From: Streptomyces sp. CC0208
GTDB taxonomy: Bacteria; Actinomycetota; Actinomycetes; Streptomycetales; Streptomycetaceae
Assembly: GCF_003443735.1 (NCBI RefSeq)
Contig: NZ_CP031969.1
Coordinates: 496,001 to 560,000, forward strand
Direction: 5' to 3'
DNA length: 64,000 bases
Shown: positions 1 to 8,491 of the stretch, piece after piece
How positions within the stretch are numbered: the first letter of the stretch is position 1
Layout of the letters: every line of letters begins with the position of its first letter
Made by a program: the position numbers and the translations under genes
The notes under the pieces: generated by a model
Told to the model about the DNA's origin: nothing
The model's database searches: none
The model's input: only the letters and a program-made list of their open reading frames with translations

Positions 1-835
1 CGGAGACGTGGAATCCGTAGTGGGCGGCGAGCTTCCCGGAGAGGGCGAAGCCGAACTTGGGCGGGTCGCCGAGGCTCGTGATGTCCACGGATCCGCCGGT
101 GGTCAGCAGGGACGCGGCGCGGGCCTTGGTCTCCTGGTCCATGCCGAGTCCGGCGTCGTCGACGATCAGGCAGATCCCGGTGGGTACGGCCTGGATGTTG
201 ATCTCGACGGGGGTGCCGGGGGCGCTGTACTTGGTGGCGTTGTCCAGCAGTTCGGCCAGGACCATGGCGACCGGTTCGACCGCCCGGCTGGTGATCGCGA
301 CGCTCGCCTGCGAGTGGACCTTGACCCGCTCGAAGTCGCGGATCCGTCCCTGGGCGCTGCGGGCGACGTCGTACACGGAAGCATCCCGGTCACGTCGGCC
401 GAGCCAGCCGCCGCAGAGCACCGAGATGCCCTTGGTACGCCGGCTGAACTGGCTGCCGGTGTGGTCGACCAGCATCAGGTCGGCGAGGACCGCGTGGTCG
501 TCGCCGTACTTCTGCTGGAGTCCGTCGAGCAGGGACAGCTGCTCCTCGGCGAGGGTCGCCAGGGTGCCGACGGCCGACTTCAGGGTCGCCTTGGTCGCCG
601 ACTCGGCGTCCTTGCGCACCTCTTCCAGATCCGCGGCATGCCGTGCGCTCACCGACGAGTAGGTCGTCTGGAGCTCGGCGAGCTGACCTCGCACACTCGC
701 CATGTCGCCGTGCAGTTTGTTGTTGTTCGCGCGGAGCTGGAGGTTGGTTCTCCGTGCGCGCATCACTGCGAAAACCGCAGCGATGAGTACCACGAGCAGG
801 ACCCACAGGAGTGGATCTTCGAACAATGACGTCAT
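1..835 (-). CDS. Histidine-kinase-like ATP-binding protein, 3' end outside window
   Basis: Runs off the left edge; 278 codons are visible from an ATG at 835. A single membrane segment lies at about residues 8-25, followed by a coiled-coil stretch (30-80) rich in Asn, Gln and Leu. A segment near residue 122 (VDHTGSQFSRR) resembles the His-containing dimerisation region of the large actinobacterial sensor kinases. Then come an N-box (ELLDNATKYS, about 193), a G1-type box (DDAGLGMD, about 226) and FGFALSGKL near the edge, so this is a GHKL ATPase. In Streptomyces such proteins often head conservons (roadblock, DUF742 and GTPase genes), which would lie downstream, off the window. Whether it autophosphorylates cannot be judged. 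The family call is firm and the signalling role is inferred. Confidence 0.85.
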   Translation of the reverse strand, partial: MTSLFEDPLLWVLLVVLIAAVFAVMRARRTNLQLRANNNKLHGDMASVRGQLAELQTTYSSVSARHAADLEEVRKDAESATKATLKSAVGTLATLAEEQLSLLDGLQQKYGDDHAVLADLMLVDHTGSQFSRRTKGISVLCGGWLGRRDRDASVYDVARSAQGRIRDFERVKVHSQASVAITSRAVEPVAMVLAELLDNATKYSAPGTPVEINIQAVPTGICLIVDDAGLGMDQETKARAASLLTTGGSVDITSLGDPPKFGFALSGKLAAHYGFHVS

Positions 836-1208
836 GAGACTCTCTTCAAGTCGCCTCGCGTCGGGAGACTGACCGTGCATGGGACCCCCGGAGCCGCCCG
901 CCGCCTGCGGCGCGGGCTTTACCGGCGGACCAACCGTCACTCCTTCACGATGGGGCCGTTTTGGCTGTCCCCCGTACGCGCGTATGACGCGTCATCAGCC
1001 TACTGAAAAGTGTAATGATCTTATCAGTCGTCACAGTGTCAACAGGCGTACCAGACGCCACACTTGACGACTCTCCACAAAGATCCCGCAAAGGCCCTGC
1101 AGGCGTTCATGATCAACAGCCGCAGCCTACCAAGGCCGTGAGAACGCCTTCCCCCCGCTCGCGCAAAACTCGTTTGCGGCCGTCGCGCCCGCGCCCGACC
1201 CTTGCCTC
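836..1208. other. Divergent intergenic region with palindrome
   Basis: No convincing gene. The part around 985-1080 is clearly AT-richer than its surroundings, as expected for promoters of the divergent kinase-like and GNAT genes. It holds a perfect 12-base palindrome, ATGACGCGTCAT, at 984-995, a plausible regulator site. No terminator or small RNA signature is obvious. Confidence 0.5.
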
Positions 1209-2135
1209 ATGCCCTACCTGCTGCGCCCTGCCGCGCCCACCGACGCGCCGGCCGTCACCGAGTTGCTCAACGAGATCGACCGGATCGAGATCGGACGGCC
1301 CGAGACCGATCTGCACTCGGTGGAGGCGGATCTGGGCCGGCCCGAGACCGACCTCGACCGCGACTCCTGGCTGGCCTTCGACGGACCGCGCCTGGTGGCG
1401 TACGCCCTGGTGTGGGACGACTCGAAGGGCGAGCGCATCGACGCCGACCACTACGTGCTGCCCGACCACCAGCGGGCCGGTGAACGCCTCCTGGAGGCGG
1501 TCGAGACCAGGGCGCTCGAAAAGGCCCGGGCGAACGGCGCCTCGAAGGCCGTGCTCCATCTGCACCTGAACGCGGCGCCCACGACCGACCTGGCGCTGAT
1601 CCGGGCGCGCGGCTGGTCGGTCGTACGCCGCTATCACGTGCTGGAGCGGGCGCTGCGGTCCGGCGCGGACCTGCCGCCCGAGCCGCCCGCGGGCGTGCGG
1701 GTACGGGCCTGCGCCGACGAGGCGGACCGCAAGCAGGCGCACGCCCTCCACCAGGCCGCCTTCGCCGAGCACTTCGACTTCCAGCCGCGCTCGTACGAGC
1801 AGTGGCTGGCCGACATCCACGCCGACCGGCTCGACTGGTCCCTGGTGTGGCTCGTCTCCACCGGGGACCTCGGGGACGTCGGCTTCCTGATCGCCCGCGA
1901 CGACCGCGAGGCCATGGGATGGATCCGCAGCCTCGGAATCGTCCGCGAGGCCCGCGGCCGGGGCCTCGGCGGGCTGCTGCTGCGGCAGGCGTTCGCGGCC
2001 TTCGCGGACCGGGGGCGGCAGACCGCGGGACTCGGCGTGGACACCGAGAACACCACCGGCGCCCCCGCGTTGTACGCACGCAACGGAATGTCGGTCCATT
2101 ACGCCGTCGACACCTGGGAAATCGTGGTGAGTTGA
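1209..2135 (+). CDS. Double-domain GNAT acetyltransferase
   Basis: A 308-residue protein with two GNAT folds in tandem, about 1-150 and 155-305. The C-terminal copy has the acetyl-CoA loop VREARGRGLGGLL at about 245-257 followed by a helix, and the terminal strand pattern around LYARNGMS. The N-terminal copy lacks a clear R/Q-x-x-G-x-G/A loop and is probably structural or substrate-binding, as in mycothiol synthase-like double GNATs. Residues 36-60 hold a short in-frame duplication in which GRPETDL occurs twice, 14 residues apart. The start has no strong Shine-Dalgarno sequence. The acceptor substrate is unknown, and there are no operon partners on this strand. Confidence 0.85.
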   Translation: MPYLLRPAAPTDAPAVTELLNEIDRIEIGRPETDLHSVEADLGRPETDLDRDSWLAFDGPRLVAYALVWDDSKGERIDADHYVLPDHQRAGERLLEAVETRALEKARANGASKAVLHLHLNAAPTTDLALIRARGWSVVRRYHVLERALRSGADLPPEPPAGVRVRACADEADRKQAHALHQAAFAEHFDFQPRSYEQWLADIHADRLDWSLVWLVSTGDLGDVGFLIARDDREAMGWIRSLGIVREARGRGLGGLLLRQAFAAFADRGRQTAGLGVDTENTTGAPALYARNGMSVHYAVDTWEIVVS

Positions 2136-2159
2136 ATTCCTACGGCCGGGTAAAAGCGC

Positions 2160-3323
2160 CTACCGATTCTTTCCGTGCAGCAATGCGCAGACGAAGTTCT
2201 CTTCAATGGCCCGCATTTTCCCCAGCAGTTCCGCGTCGGAGGACTGGGTGATCTGAGCGGTGACCGAGAAGGTCAGTGAACGGCGGCCGTCGGGGGTGGC
2301 CGCGATCAACTGGGTGTACCCGAGCGTGTTGCCGGTGTGGCCGAGGACGACTCCGCATCGCGTCTCGTACCGGAAGAGGGCCAGGCCCGCGGAGTTGCGG
2401 CCCGGTCCTGCCGGTTCGGACGCGCCCCCGACCCACTTCCGCTGCTGCTCGACGACGGACTTGGCGTACAACCGTCCGCCGGCGTAGCCCCGGATGAAGC
2501 GGGTCATGTCGGCCGGGGTGGACACGATGCCTCCGGAGGCCCAGACGCCCGACATGCCGATGACCTCGCTGACGTCCTCCGGGGACGCGGGTGAGCTCAC
2601 GTCGTAGCCGTGCAGGTAGGGCACGGGCATCCGGTAGCCCTGCGGGAGGCTGGTGGAGTGCAGCTGCAGGGGTGCGTAGACGAGCTCGCGCAGGAGGTCC
2701 TCGTACGGCGTGCGGGTCGCCGCCTCCGCCATGAGGGCTACGGCGATGTTGTCCGAGTTCGAGTAGCGGTACTGCGTGCCCGGCTTGAAGAGCAGGGGTT
2801 CGTCGGCGATGTAGTCGAGCAGGCGCCGGGAGTCGAAGTGGTGGTGCGGGTCGGCCCGCAGCTCGTTGACGAACCCGTCGCTGCGGGAGTAGTCCGGCAG
2901 CCCACTGGTGTGATTGAGGAGTTGGCGGAGCGTCACCGACCGCCACGCGGCGGGGAGCCGGGGAAGCCGTTTGCCCAGGGTGTCGTCCAGGCGCAGCGTG
3001 TGGTGGTCGACCAGGGTGAGGGCCACCGCCCCGCTGAAGGCCTTGGCCGTGCTCGCGATGCGCATGTGATCGTCGGGGCCGGGCGAGCGGCCCGTGCGGA
3101 GGTCGGCGGCTCCGGCGCGCACGACGCGGGTCCCGTGCTCGGTCCGCAGGACGGCGATGGCTCCGGGTGGTCCGCCGGAGCGGTGCACGAATTCGTCGAG
3201 CTGGCGCTGAAGCGTCCGGTCACCTGGCGGGGCGGTGGTGGCACCGGCCGTGGTCGGGGCCAGCGCGGTGAGGCAGACCGCGAGGGCGGACGCCGCTCGC
3301 AGGCGGGGTCGGCGCAGAGGCAT
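2160..3323 (-). CDS. Secreted serine hydrolase, beta-lactamase/DD-peptidase family
   Basis: Class C-type serine hydrolase of 387 residues. The start is set at ATG 3323, which has GGGAG just upstream; an upstream in-frame start at 3359 would add 12 residues before the signal peptide. The N-terminus (MPLRRPRLRAASALAV...) is a Sec signal peptide ending near an A-x-A. Active-site motifs are S-T-A-K (about 91-94), Y-S-N (about 186) and H-T-G (about 329, replacing K-T-G). The HTG variant is common in D-alanyl-D-alanine carboxypeptidase and esterase-like members. It acts outside the cell, on cell-wall peptides or small esters; the sequence does not decide which. It converges on the GNAT gene with a 24-base gap. 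Confidence 0.88.
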   Translation of the reverse strand: MPLRRPRLRAASALAVCLTALAPTTAGATTAPPGDRTLQRQLDEFVHRSGGPPGAIAVLRTEHGTRVVRAGAADLRTGRSPGPDDHMRIASTAKAFSGAVALTLVDHHTLRLDDTLGKRLPRLPAAWRSVTLRQLLNHTSGLPDYSRSDGFVNELRADPHHHFDSRRLLDYIADEPLLFKPGTQYRYSNSDNIAVALMAEAATRTPYEDLLRELVYAPLQLHSTSLPQGYRMPVPYLHGYDVSSPASPEDVSEVIGMSGVWASGGIVSTPADMTRFIRGYAGGRLYAKSVVEQQRKWVGGASEPAGPGRNSAGLALFRYETRCGVVLGHTGNTLGYTQLIAATPDGRRSLTFSVTAQITQSSDAELLGKMRAIEENFVCALLHGKNR

Positions 3324-3670
3324 GGGCACTCCCGGAAGGGGGACGGCATGGCCCGTCAAGCCGCACCGGGAGCCATGAACCCCTGCTTCCCGTGCTGCTG
3401 CATACGGACCAGTGGCAGGGCCACTCAGTGGTGCCGTGAAATTGTCCCGCGGGTATCAGCGGTCGCCCTTGTTCAGCTCGGCTCGCGGATACCAGTGCAT
3501 ATCCCGAGGCGGCCGCCGGGGGTACGGTCCGAATTCGGTTTCCCAGACCAAGAATAACCACCTCGATCTCGAGGTGGCATGTCGGCGGGGGGCCGAGCAG
3601 GGGTGGCTGTCCGCCGGTGGAGCTGCGCGGCGGACAGCCACTCTGCGCTTCTGGCTCGTGCCGGTCGGTG

Positions 3671-5776
3671 TCACATGGAGCGGCGGCTGGTGCGTCGCAG
3701 GAGAACGAAGCCCGAGATCAGGAGGATCGCGCCGAGCGCGGCCGGCCACAACTGGGTGCCGGTCTCGGCGAGGCTGCCCTGGTTGCCCTGCGGTGCGGGC
3801 TGTGCGGCGAGCGGGGGCTGGGCGACGGCTCCGGGGGCGTCGGTGGTGGTGTCGGCCTGGGGGGTGGGCTGGGTCGCCTGGTCGTTGCCGGTGCCGGTCC
3901 CAGTCCCGTTCCCGTTGCCAATCCCGGTCCCGGTCCCCGTCTCGGTCTTGGGCGAAGGGGCGGTCGTGCTGTGGGTGGTGGGTGAGCTGTAGGTCTTCGG
4001 CTCGTTGTCGGCCGGGGCGGTCGTCCGGCCGCCTGCCGGGGCTTCGGCGGTCTGCGTCGGCTGCTGCTGCGGCTCGTCGCTGTTTCCGGGGTTGTCCTCG
4101 GAGCCGTTGTCGCCGCCGTTGCCGTTGCCGTCACCGTTACCCGGGTCCTGGCTGGCGCCGGGGTCCGGGGCGGAGCCGCCACCGTTGCCGTTGCCGTTGC
4201 CGCCGCCACCGTTGCCGTTGCCGTTGTCCCCGCCACCGGTGTCGCCGTTGCCCGGGTCGTCCTGGCCCGTGCCCGCGCCGCACTGACGGCCGTCATTGAT
4301 GCAGCCGACCATCTCGTTCATCAGGTTCTCGTCGAAGACGTTGATGAAGTCGCCGTGGTCGGTGACGGGCTTGTGCAGCTGCTCCGGGAAGGAGTCGACC
4401 GCGAACAGCGGAGTCGTGCGGCCGCCGTCGTTCAGGCTCGGCGCGTCGACGTCGTAGACGATCCGCTGGACCAGCTGCGGAATGGCCTTGAAGCCGTTCG
4501 GGCAGGTGCCGTCGTTCTGGGCGAACGCCACGTGGGTGCGGTGGTTGGCGCTGTCGATGTTGCGGCCGTCCCAGCAGCTCTGGAACTTGAAGGTGCGCAC
4601 CACGTCACTGCCCTGCGGGCACAGCGGGTACTTGTCCTTCAGCTGCCGGTCCTCGAACCCGGTGCAGCTCCAGGACGCGTTCGCGTTGGCGGTGCCGTTG
4701 ACGAATGCCTTGGCGTCACCGGTGATGATGCGCAGCAGCCGCGGCATCGCGGTGACCTTGCTGCGGGGGTTGCCCACGAACGTCAGCGTCACCTCCTTCG
4801 GCGTGACGATCTGGCCGGCGTTGCCCTCGATGCCGCCGCCGGGCTTGGCGGCGTCCTGTTCCTGCGTTCCGTTCTGGAGCCGGATCACGGGCCAGTAGTA
4901 CGTGGACTTGTCACCCTGGTCGACACAGCTCGTCTCGGCGTTCGCCAGGTCCTGGTCGCTCGCGAAGGCGGTGTTGGACTGGTTGCCGATGTAGTCGTGG
5001 AAGTGGTGTGCGCCGTTGGAGACACCCGGGGCGACGATGACGTTGTCCGAGTTGAACAGGCCGCCCGCGTTCACACCGCAGCTGGTGACGAAGGTGCCGC
5101 GGGAGGCGTCGCCCTGAGCCGGCGGCGCCTGTGCGGCGGGTGGGGCGCTGTTGATGTCGGCGTAGTCGGCGGCGACGGGACCATTGCCGGCCTGCCCGCC
5201 GTTGCCCTGCTGCTGGCCGCCCTGGTCCTGACCTCCGCCTTGCTGGCCGTCGCCCTGCTGCTGGTCCTGGTTCTGGCCGTCCTGGTTCTGGCCATCGCCC
5301 TGCTGCTGGTCCTGACCGTCGCCGTTCTGGTTCTCGGTCTCGCGCAGGGTGCAGCCGGCCATGTCGCCGAGGCCGTCCGGCTTTTCTCCCGTGCGTTCGA
5401 GTGCCGCGGTGATGCGATCGATCGTGGCGGCCCGGTTCTCCTGGAGCGGGTCGACGATACGGCTCTGCGCGGACTCGCGGTCCTGCACCGACGGGTCCTG
5501 GAGCTGCTGGTAGGCCTCGGCTATCTGCTGGTCCAGCAGCGCGAGTTCCTTGTCGACGTCCGCCCTCGACCCGTCGGGCACGTTGGTGAGCGTGTCGCCG
5601 ACGTCAGGGCAGTCGATCGTGACGGCTCCCCACGACGTCTGTTGCGGTGTGCCGCTCTCCGTGGCGGAGGCGTACACGTTCACCGCGACCAGGCCACCAC
5701 CCCCGAGCATCAGGGCCACTGCGGCGAAGGTCGCACGTCGTGCGCCTGTCTGTCGTCTGCGATTGCTGCGTCCCAC
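3671..5776 (-). CDS. LAETG-anchored surface protein with DUF1996 domain
   Basis: About 701 residues. The GTG at 5776 is chosen because AGGAG sits 7 bases upstream; a farther upstream start at 5815 lacks this. Order of parts: basic signal peptide or anchor; a short helical region; a Gln/Gly/Asp/Asn-rich low-complexity linker; a DUF1996 domain (begins near [11 protein letters not shown], includes HHFHDYIGN); a long Gly-Asn and Thr/Pro-rich wall-spanning stalk with GNGNGGG runs; then L-A-E-T-G, a hydrophobic helix and an Arg-rich tail. The last three parts form a class E (LAxTG) sortase sorting signal. DUF1996 occurs in secreted fungal and actinobacterial proteins of unknown activity. It is probably displayed on the cell wall; no sortase gene is in the window. 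Confidence 0.88.
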   Translation of the reverse strand: MGRSNRRRQTGARRATFAAVALMLGGGGLVAVNVYASATESGTPQQTSWGAVTIDCPDVGDTLTNVPDGSRADVDKELALLDQQIAEAYQQLQDPSVQDRESAQSRIVDPLQENRAATIDRITAALERTGEKPDGLGDMAGCTLRETENQNGDGQDQQQGDGQNQDGQNQDQQQGDGQQGGGQDQGGQQQGNGGQAGNGPVAADYADINSAPPAAQAPPAQGDASRGTFVTSCGVNAGGLFNSDNVIVAPGVSNGAHHFHDYIGNQSNTAFASDQDLANAETSCVDQGDKSTYYWPVIRLQNGTQEQDAAKPGGGIEGNAGQIVTPKEVTLTFVGNPRSKVTAMPRLLRIITGDAKAFVNGTANANASWSCTGFEDRQLKDKYPLCPQGSDVVRTFKFQSCWDGRNIDSANHRTHVAFAQNDGTCPNGFKAIPQLVQRIVYDVDAPSLNDGGRTTPLFAVDSFPEQLHKPVTDHGDFINVFDENLMNEMVGCINDGRQCGAGTGQDDPGNGDTGGGDNGNGNGGGGNGNGNGGGSAPDPGASQDPGNGDGNGNGGDNGSEDNPGNSDEPQQQPTQTAEAPAGGRTTAPADNEPKTYSSPTTHSTTAPSPKTETGTGTGIGNGNGTGTGTGNDQATQPTPQADTTTDAPGAVAQPPLAAQPAPQGNQGSLAETGTQLWPAALGAILLISGFVLLRRTSRRSM

Positions 5777-5973
5777 GGATGTACTCCTGCGCGTGTCGGC
5801 TCTCCGGGCATGCAAATCCCCCGCCCCATACGGACGACGGGCCCCCCGCGTTCAAGCGCCTCGGAAATTCACAGCACTCTCATACGGAACACCGGGTTCC
5901 ACCACCCCTCCCGAACCTCCGTACAGGGAAAACGAGATGACTCGCACACATCTGCCCCCCTACGGTTCTCGGC

Positions 5974-6543
5974 ATGGACAGCACGGGCGCCGAGCGCCTC
6001 CTGAACGTGGTGGACGTCGAAGCCACCTGCTGGCCCGGCTCCCCTCCCCCGCACGCGATCTCCGAGATCATCGAGATCGGGCTGACGGTCGTCGACCTGT
6101 CGACCGCCGAGCGCGTCGAACGGCACCGGATCCTGGTGCGGCCCGCCCGGTCCGAAGTGAGCGACTTCTGCACGGAGTTGACCGGCCTCACCCAGGACGA
6201 GGTTGACGGGGGCCTGTCCTTCGGGGAGGCCTGCCGCCGGCTGGCCTCCGAACACGCCTCCGGCGCCCGCCCGTGGGCGAGTTGGGGCGACTACGACCGC
6301 AACCAGTTCACCCGGCAGTGCGGAGCCACGAAGACGCCGTATCCCTTCGGCCGCCGCCACACCAACGCCAAGGCGGTCTTCACCGAGGTGTACGGCCTGC
6401 GCAAGCGCCCCGGGATGGCGCAGGCCCTCGGCATGGCCGGACTGTCCCTCGACGGGCGTCATCATCGCGGCGAGGACGACGCGTGGAACATCGCGGCCCT
6501 CGTGCTGCACCTGGCGGGTCGGGACGGCTGGCCCTCGGAATGA
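5974..6543 (+). CDS. DEDDh-family 3'-5' exonuclease
   Basis: A 189-residue exonuclease domain protein. Exo I is D14-V-E16, in VVDVEATC. An Asp in WGDYDRNQF near residue 99 matches Exo II, and HHRGEDDAWN (H164 with D168/D169) gives the Exo III DEDDh signature. It resembles the ERI-1/KapD-like RNase T subgroup rather than a DNA polymerase III epsilon subunit, since no polymerase-interaction tail is present. It likely trims RNA or small nucleic acids in the cytoplasm with two metal ions. The start ATG 5974 gives a complete domain. It is followed on the same strand by the coupled 6540-8441 genes, possibly in one transcript. Confidence 0.88.
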   Translation: MDSTGAERLLNVVDVEATCWPGSPPPHAISEIIEIGLTVVDLSTAERVERHRILVRPARSEVSDFCTELTGLTQDEVDGGLSFGEACRRLASEHASGARPWASWGDYDRNQFTRQCGATKTPYPFGRRHTNAKAVFTEVYGLRKRPGMAQALGMAGLSLDGRHHRGEDDAWNIAALVLHLAGRDGWPSE

Positions 6544-6776
6544 GCGAGCCCGTCACCGGGCCGCGTCGCCCTGGCCGCGGCCCCAGCTATCGGCCGAAGA
6601 CCGACGCCCACACCCCGAAAGCCGGCGCAACCCCGCCCGGAGCCGCCTCCTCCTCCCACCGGCCGAAGGCGATGGACGGCCCCAAGCCCGATGTGCCGCC
6701 GTGTCGAGGGCCGAGCCCCGGGTACTCGAGGCTCGCCGTCCCCTCCGGTGTGGGCCGGCCAGGAAGGGGGCACTGA
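6540..6776 (+). CDS. Possible small Pro-rich protein (weak)
   Basis: A 78-codon frame whose ATG overlaps the exonuclease stop (ATGA at 6540-6543) and whose stop overlaps the next ATG (TGATG at 6774-6778). The product is Pro/Gly/Arg-rich (GPRRPGRGPSYRPK, then PPGAASSSHRPK) with no recognised domain. Third positions are mostly G/C, though less strictly than in the neighbours, and there is no good ribosome binding site. It is listed because the overlap chain is suggestive; it may equally be non-coding spacer. Confidence 0.25.
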   Translation: MSEPVTGPRRPGRGPSYRPKTDAHTPKAGATPPGAASSSHRPKAMDGPKPDVPPCRGPSPGYSRLAVPSGVGRPGRGH

Positions 6777-7450
6777 TGACGCAGCACGCCGACGACGACG
6801 TCGCCCGCCACGGGGGCGCCGCCGGACTGCGACTGGCGACGGGGAGCGCCGCCGACGCGTTCGCCGCGAGCCTGCCCGTCGACCGCAACCAGGCGATCCT
6901 GGAGGCGGCCAAGCAGGTCGGCGCGATTCTGAAACGGGAAGGGCACCCGTTCGCACTCGCGGGCAGTGTCGCCGTGTACGCCCACGGCGGCGCCCAGAAT
7001 CTTCAGCACGACGTCGACTTCGCGATCCTCCCCGAGGACGCGCCGAACGTGGCCGAGACCCTCCGCGAAGCGGGGCTGGAGGTGCGGACACCCCCGGAGG
7101 ACTGGCTGCTGAAGGCCGACTGCATGGGCCAGCAGGTCGACCTGATCTTCGAGCTGGCCCACCAGCCGGTCACCAGGGACCTGCTGGCGCGGGCCGACGA
7201 ACTCTCGGTGGACTCGGTGTTCATGCCCGTGCTGTCCCCGACCGACCTGCTGCACAGCCTGCTGTCCGCGTTCTCCGAGCACCACTGCGACTTCGGGGCC
7301 GTCCTGCCGATCGCCCGCGCGCTGCGGGAGAAGGTCGACTGGGACGCCGTACGCCGAGGCTGCGGGGACGCGCCGATGCCGGACGCGTTCTTCTACTTCC
7401 TGGAACGGCTTGAGGTCATCGAGCCGCGGAGCGAGGAGCAACGGTCATGA
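6776..7450 (+). CDS. Nucleotidyltransferase-superfamily protein
   Basis: A 224-residue protein starting at ATG 6776 with AGGAAGGGGG upstream. The Pol-beta-like nucleotidyltransferase signature is complete: G63-S64 in LAGSVAVYAH, paired carboxylates D79 and D81 (HDVDF), and a third Asp at D122 (QQVDLIFE). The C-terminal half is helical and ends in a region typical of AbiEii/MNT-like proteins. It should transfer a nucleotide to a protein, RNA or small molecule; the target is not apparent. Its stop overlaps the next start (ATGA), so it is translationally coupled to the BON-domain gene and, through that, to the phosphoesterase. It could be a toxin-like NTase or a housekeeping modifier. Confidence 0.8.
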   Translation: MTQHADDDVARHGGAAGLRLATGSAADAFAASLPVDRNQAILEAAKQVGAILKREGHPFALAGSVAVYAHGGAQNLQHDVDFAILPEDAPNVAETLREAGLEVRTPPEDWLLKADCMGQQVDLIFELAHQPVTRDLLARADELSVDSVFMPVLSPTDLLHSLLSAFSEHHCDFGAVLPIARALREKVDWDAVRRGCGDAPMPDAFFYFLERLEVIEPRSEEQRS

Positions 7451-7719
7451 GCGGTTCCGCGCCCGACCGGTCCGAAGAGAACATCGAGTACCGCGTCGCC
7501 CACCTGCGCGACCGGCTCGCCGCGGAGGAACTCGGCGAGCTGGGCGTCCGCGCCGAGGTGCGGGCCGGGGCCGTCGTGGTCACCGGCACCGTGCCGTCCG
7601 CGCAGTGCCGGGAGACCGTACTGCGGACCGTCCACGAGGCGCTGGCCGGACTGTCCGTGCACACCGACGTGGTGGTCGCGGAGACCGCCACGCCCGACCA
7701 TGCGGAGGAACTGCCGTGA
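7447..7719 (+). CDS. Small BON-like domain protein
   Basis: A 90-residue protein. The central segment (RAEVRAGAVVVTGTVPSAQ, then a helix and the strand GLSVHTDVVV) matches the alpha-beta-beta-alpha-beta pattern of a BON domain, normally a membrane- or ligand-binding module (OsmY, secretins). It has no signal peptide, so it is cytoplasmic, unlike OsmY. It overlaps both neighbours (ATGA at 7447, GTGA at 7716), which implies stoichiometric production with the nucleotidyltransferase and the phosphoesterase. It may be an adaptor between the two enzymes. The domain call is by fold pattern only. Confidence 0.65.
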   Translation: MSGSAPDRSEENIEYRVAHLRDRLAAEELGELGVRAEVRAGAVVVTGTVPSAQCRETVLRTVHEALAGLSVHTDVVVAETATPDHAEELP

Positions 7720-8441
7720 TCCGCGTCGCCGCCGTGGGGGACATCCACATGGGCCTGGAGAGCCAGGGCGTGCTGCGTCCCGCCTTCGAGACCCTGCCCG
7801 ACTGTGCCGACCTGCTCCTGCTGGCCGGGGACCTCACCCGGCACGGCACGCCGGAGGAGGCCCGGGTGGTGGCCCAGGAGGTGCGGGACCTTCCGGTGCC
7901 GGTCGTGGCGGTGCTCGGCAACCACGACCACCACGACGAGCAGCCCGAGAAGGTCACGGCCCTCCTGGAGGACGCCGGTGTGCGGGTTCTGGAGGGCGAG
8001 GGGACGATCGTCGAGTGCGGCGACACGCGCGTGGGCGTGGCCGGTACCAAGGGGTTCGGCGGCGGGTTCGTGGGCCGCAGCGCCGGGGAGTTCGGCGAGC
8101 CGCTGATGAAGGAGTTCGTACGGTACTCACGGCGCTGCGCGGACGGACTGCGCACCGCGCTGGAGGAACTGGAGCGGCAGGGCTGCGGGACGCGGGTGGC
8201 GCTCACCCACTTCTCCCCCGTCGCCGACACGCTGGCCGGTGAGCCGCCGGAGATCTATCCGTTCCTCGGCAGTTATCTGCTGGCCGAGGCGATCGACACC
8301 GCGGGGGCCGACCTGAGCGTGCACGGACACGCCCACGCGGGCACGGAGCACGGGATGACGGCCGGCGGCGTGCGGGTGCGCAACGTGGCCCAGCCCGTGA
8401 TCCGGCGGGCCTTCAACGTGTACCACCTGCACACCGACTGA
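7716..8441 (+). CDS. Calcineurin-like metallophosphoesterase
   Basis: A 241-residue protein from GTG 7716. All metal-binding blocks are present: G-D9-I-H11, G38-D39, G68-N69-H70-D71 and H203-G-H205-A-H207. This is a class III phosphoesterase (Ser/Thr phosphatase, nuclease or cyclic-nucleotide phosphodiesterase type). There is no signal peptide. The GTGA overlap with the BON gene makes it the third gene of a coupled unit. The obvious hypothesis is that it reverses, or acts downstream of, the nucleotidyl transfer by the first gene. A strong hairpin at 8464-8490 ends the operon. Confidence 0.87.
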   Translation: MIRVAAVGDIHMGLESQGVLRPAFETLPDCADLLLLAGDLTRHGTPEEARVVAQEVRDLPVPVVAVLGNHDHHDEQPEKVTALLEDAGVRVLEGEGTIVECGDTRVGVAGTKGFGGGFVGRSAGEFGEPLMKEFVRYSRRCADGLRTALEELERQGCGTRVALTHFSPVADTLAGEPPEIYPFLGSYLLAEAIDTAGADLSVHGHAHAGTEHGMTAGGVRVRNVAQPVIRRAFNVYHLHTD

Positions 8442-8463
8442 CGGTTCCTTCGCAAGCCGACCA

Positions 8464-8490
8464 GGGGGCGCGCACCCGCTGCGCGCCCCC
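8464..8490. terminator. Bidirectional terminator hairpin
   Basis: A perfect 10-base stem, GGGGGCGCGC (8464-8473) and GCGCGCCCCC (8481-8490), around a 7-base loop, lies exactly between two convergent genes. There is no long U-tract, which is usual for Streptomyces terminators. Confidence 0.75.
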
Positions 8491-8491
8491 C

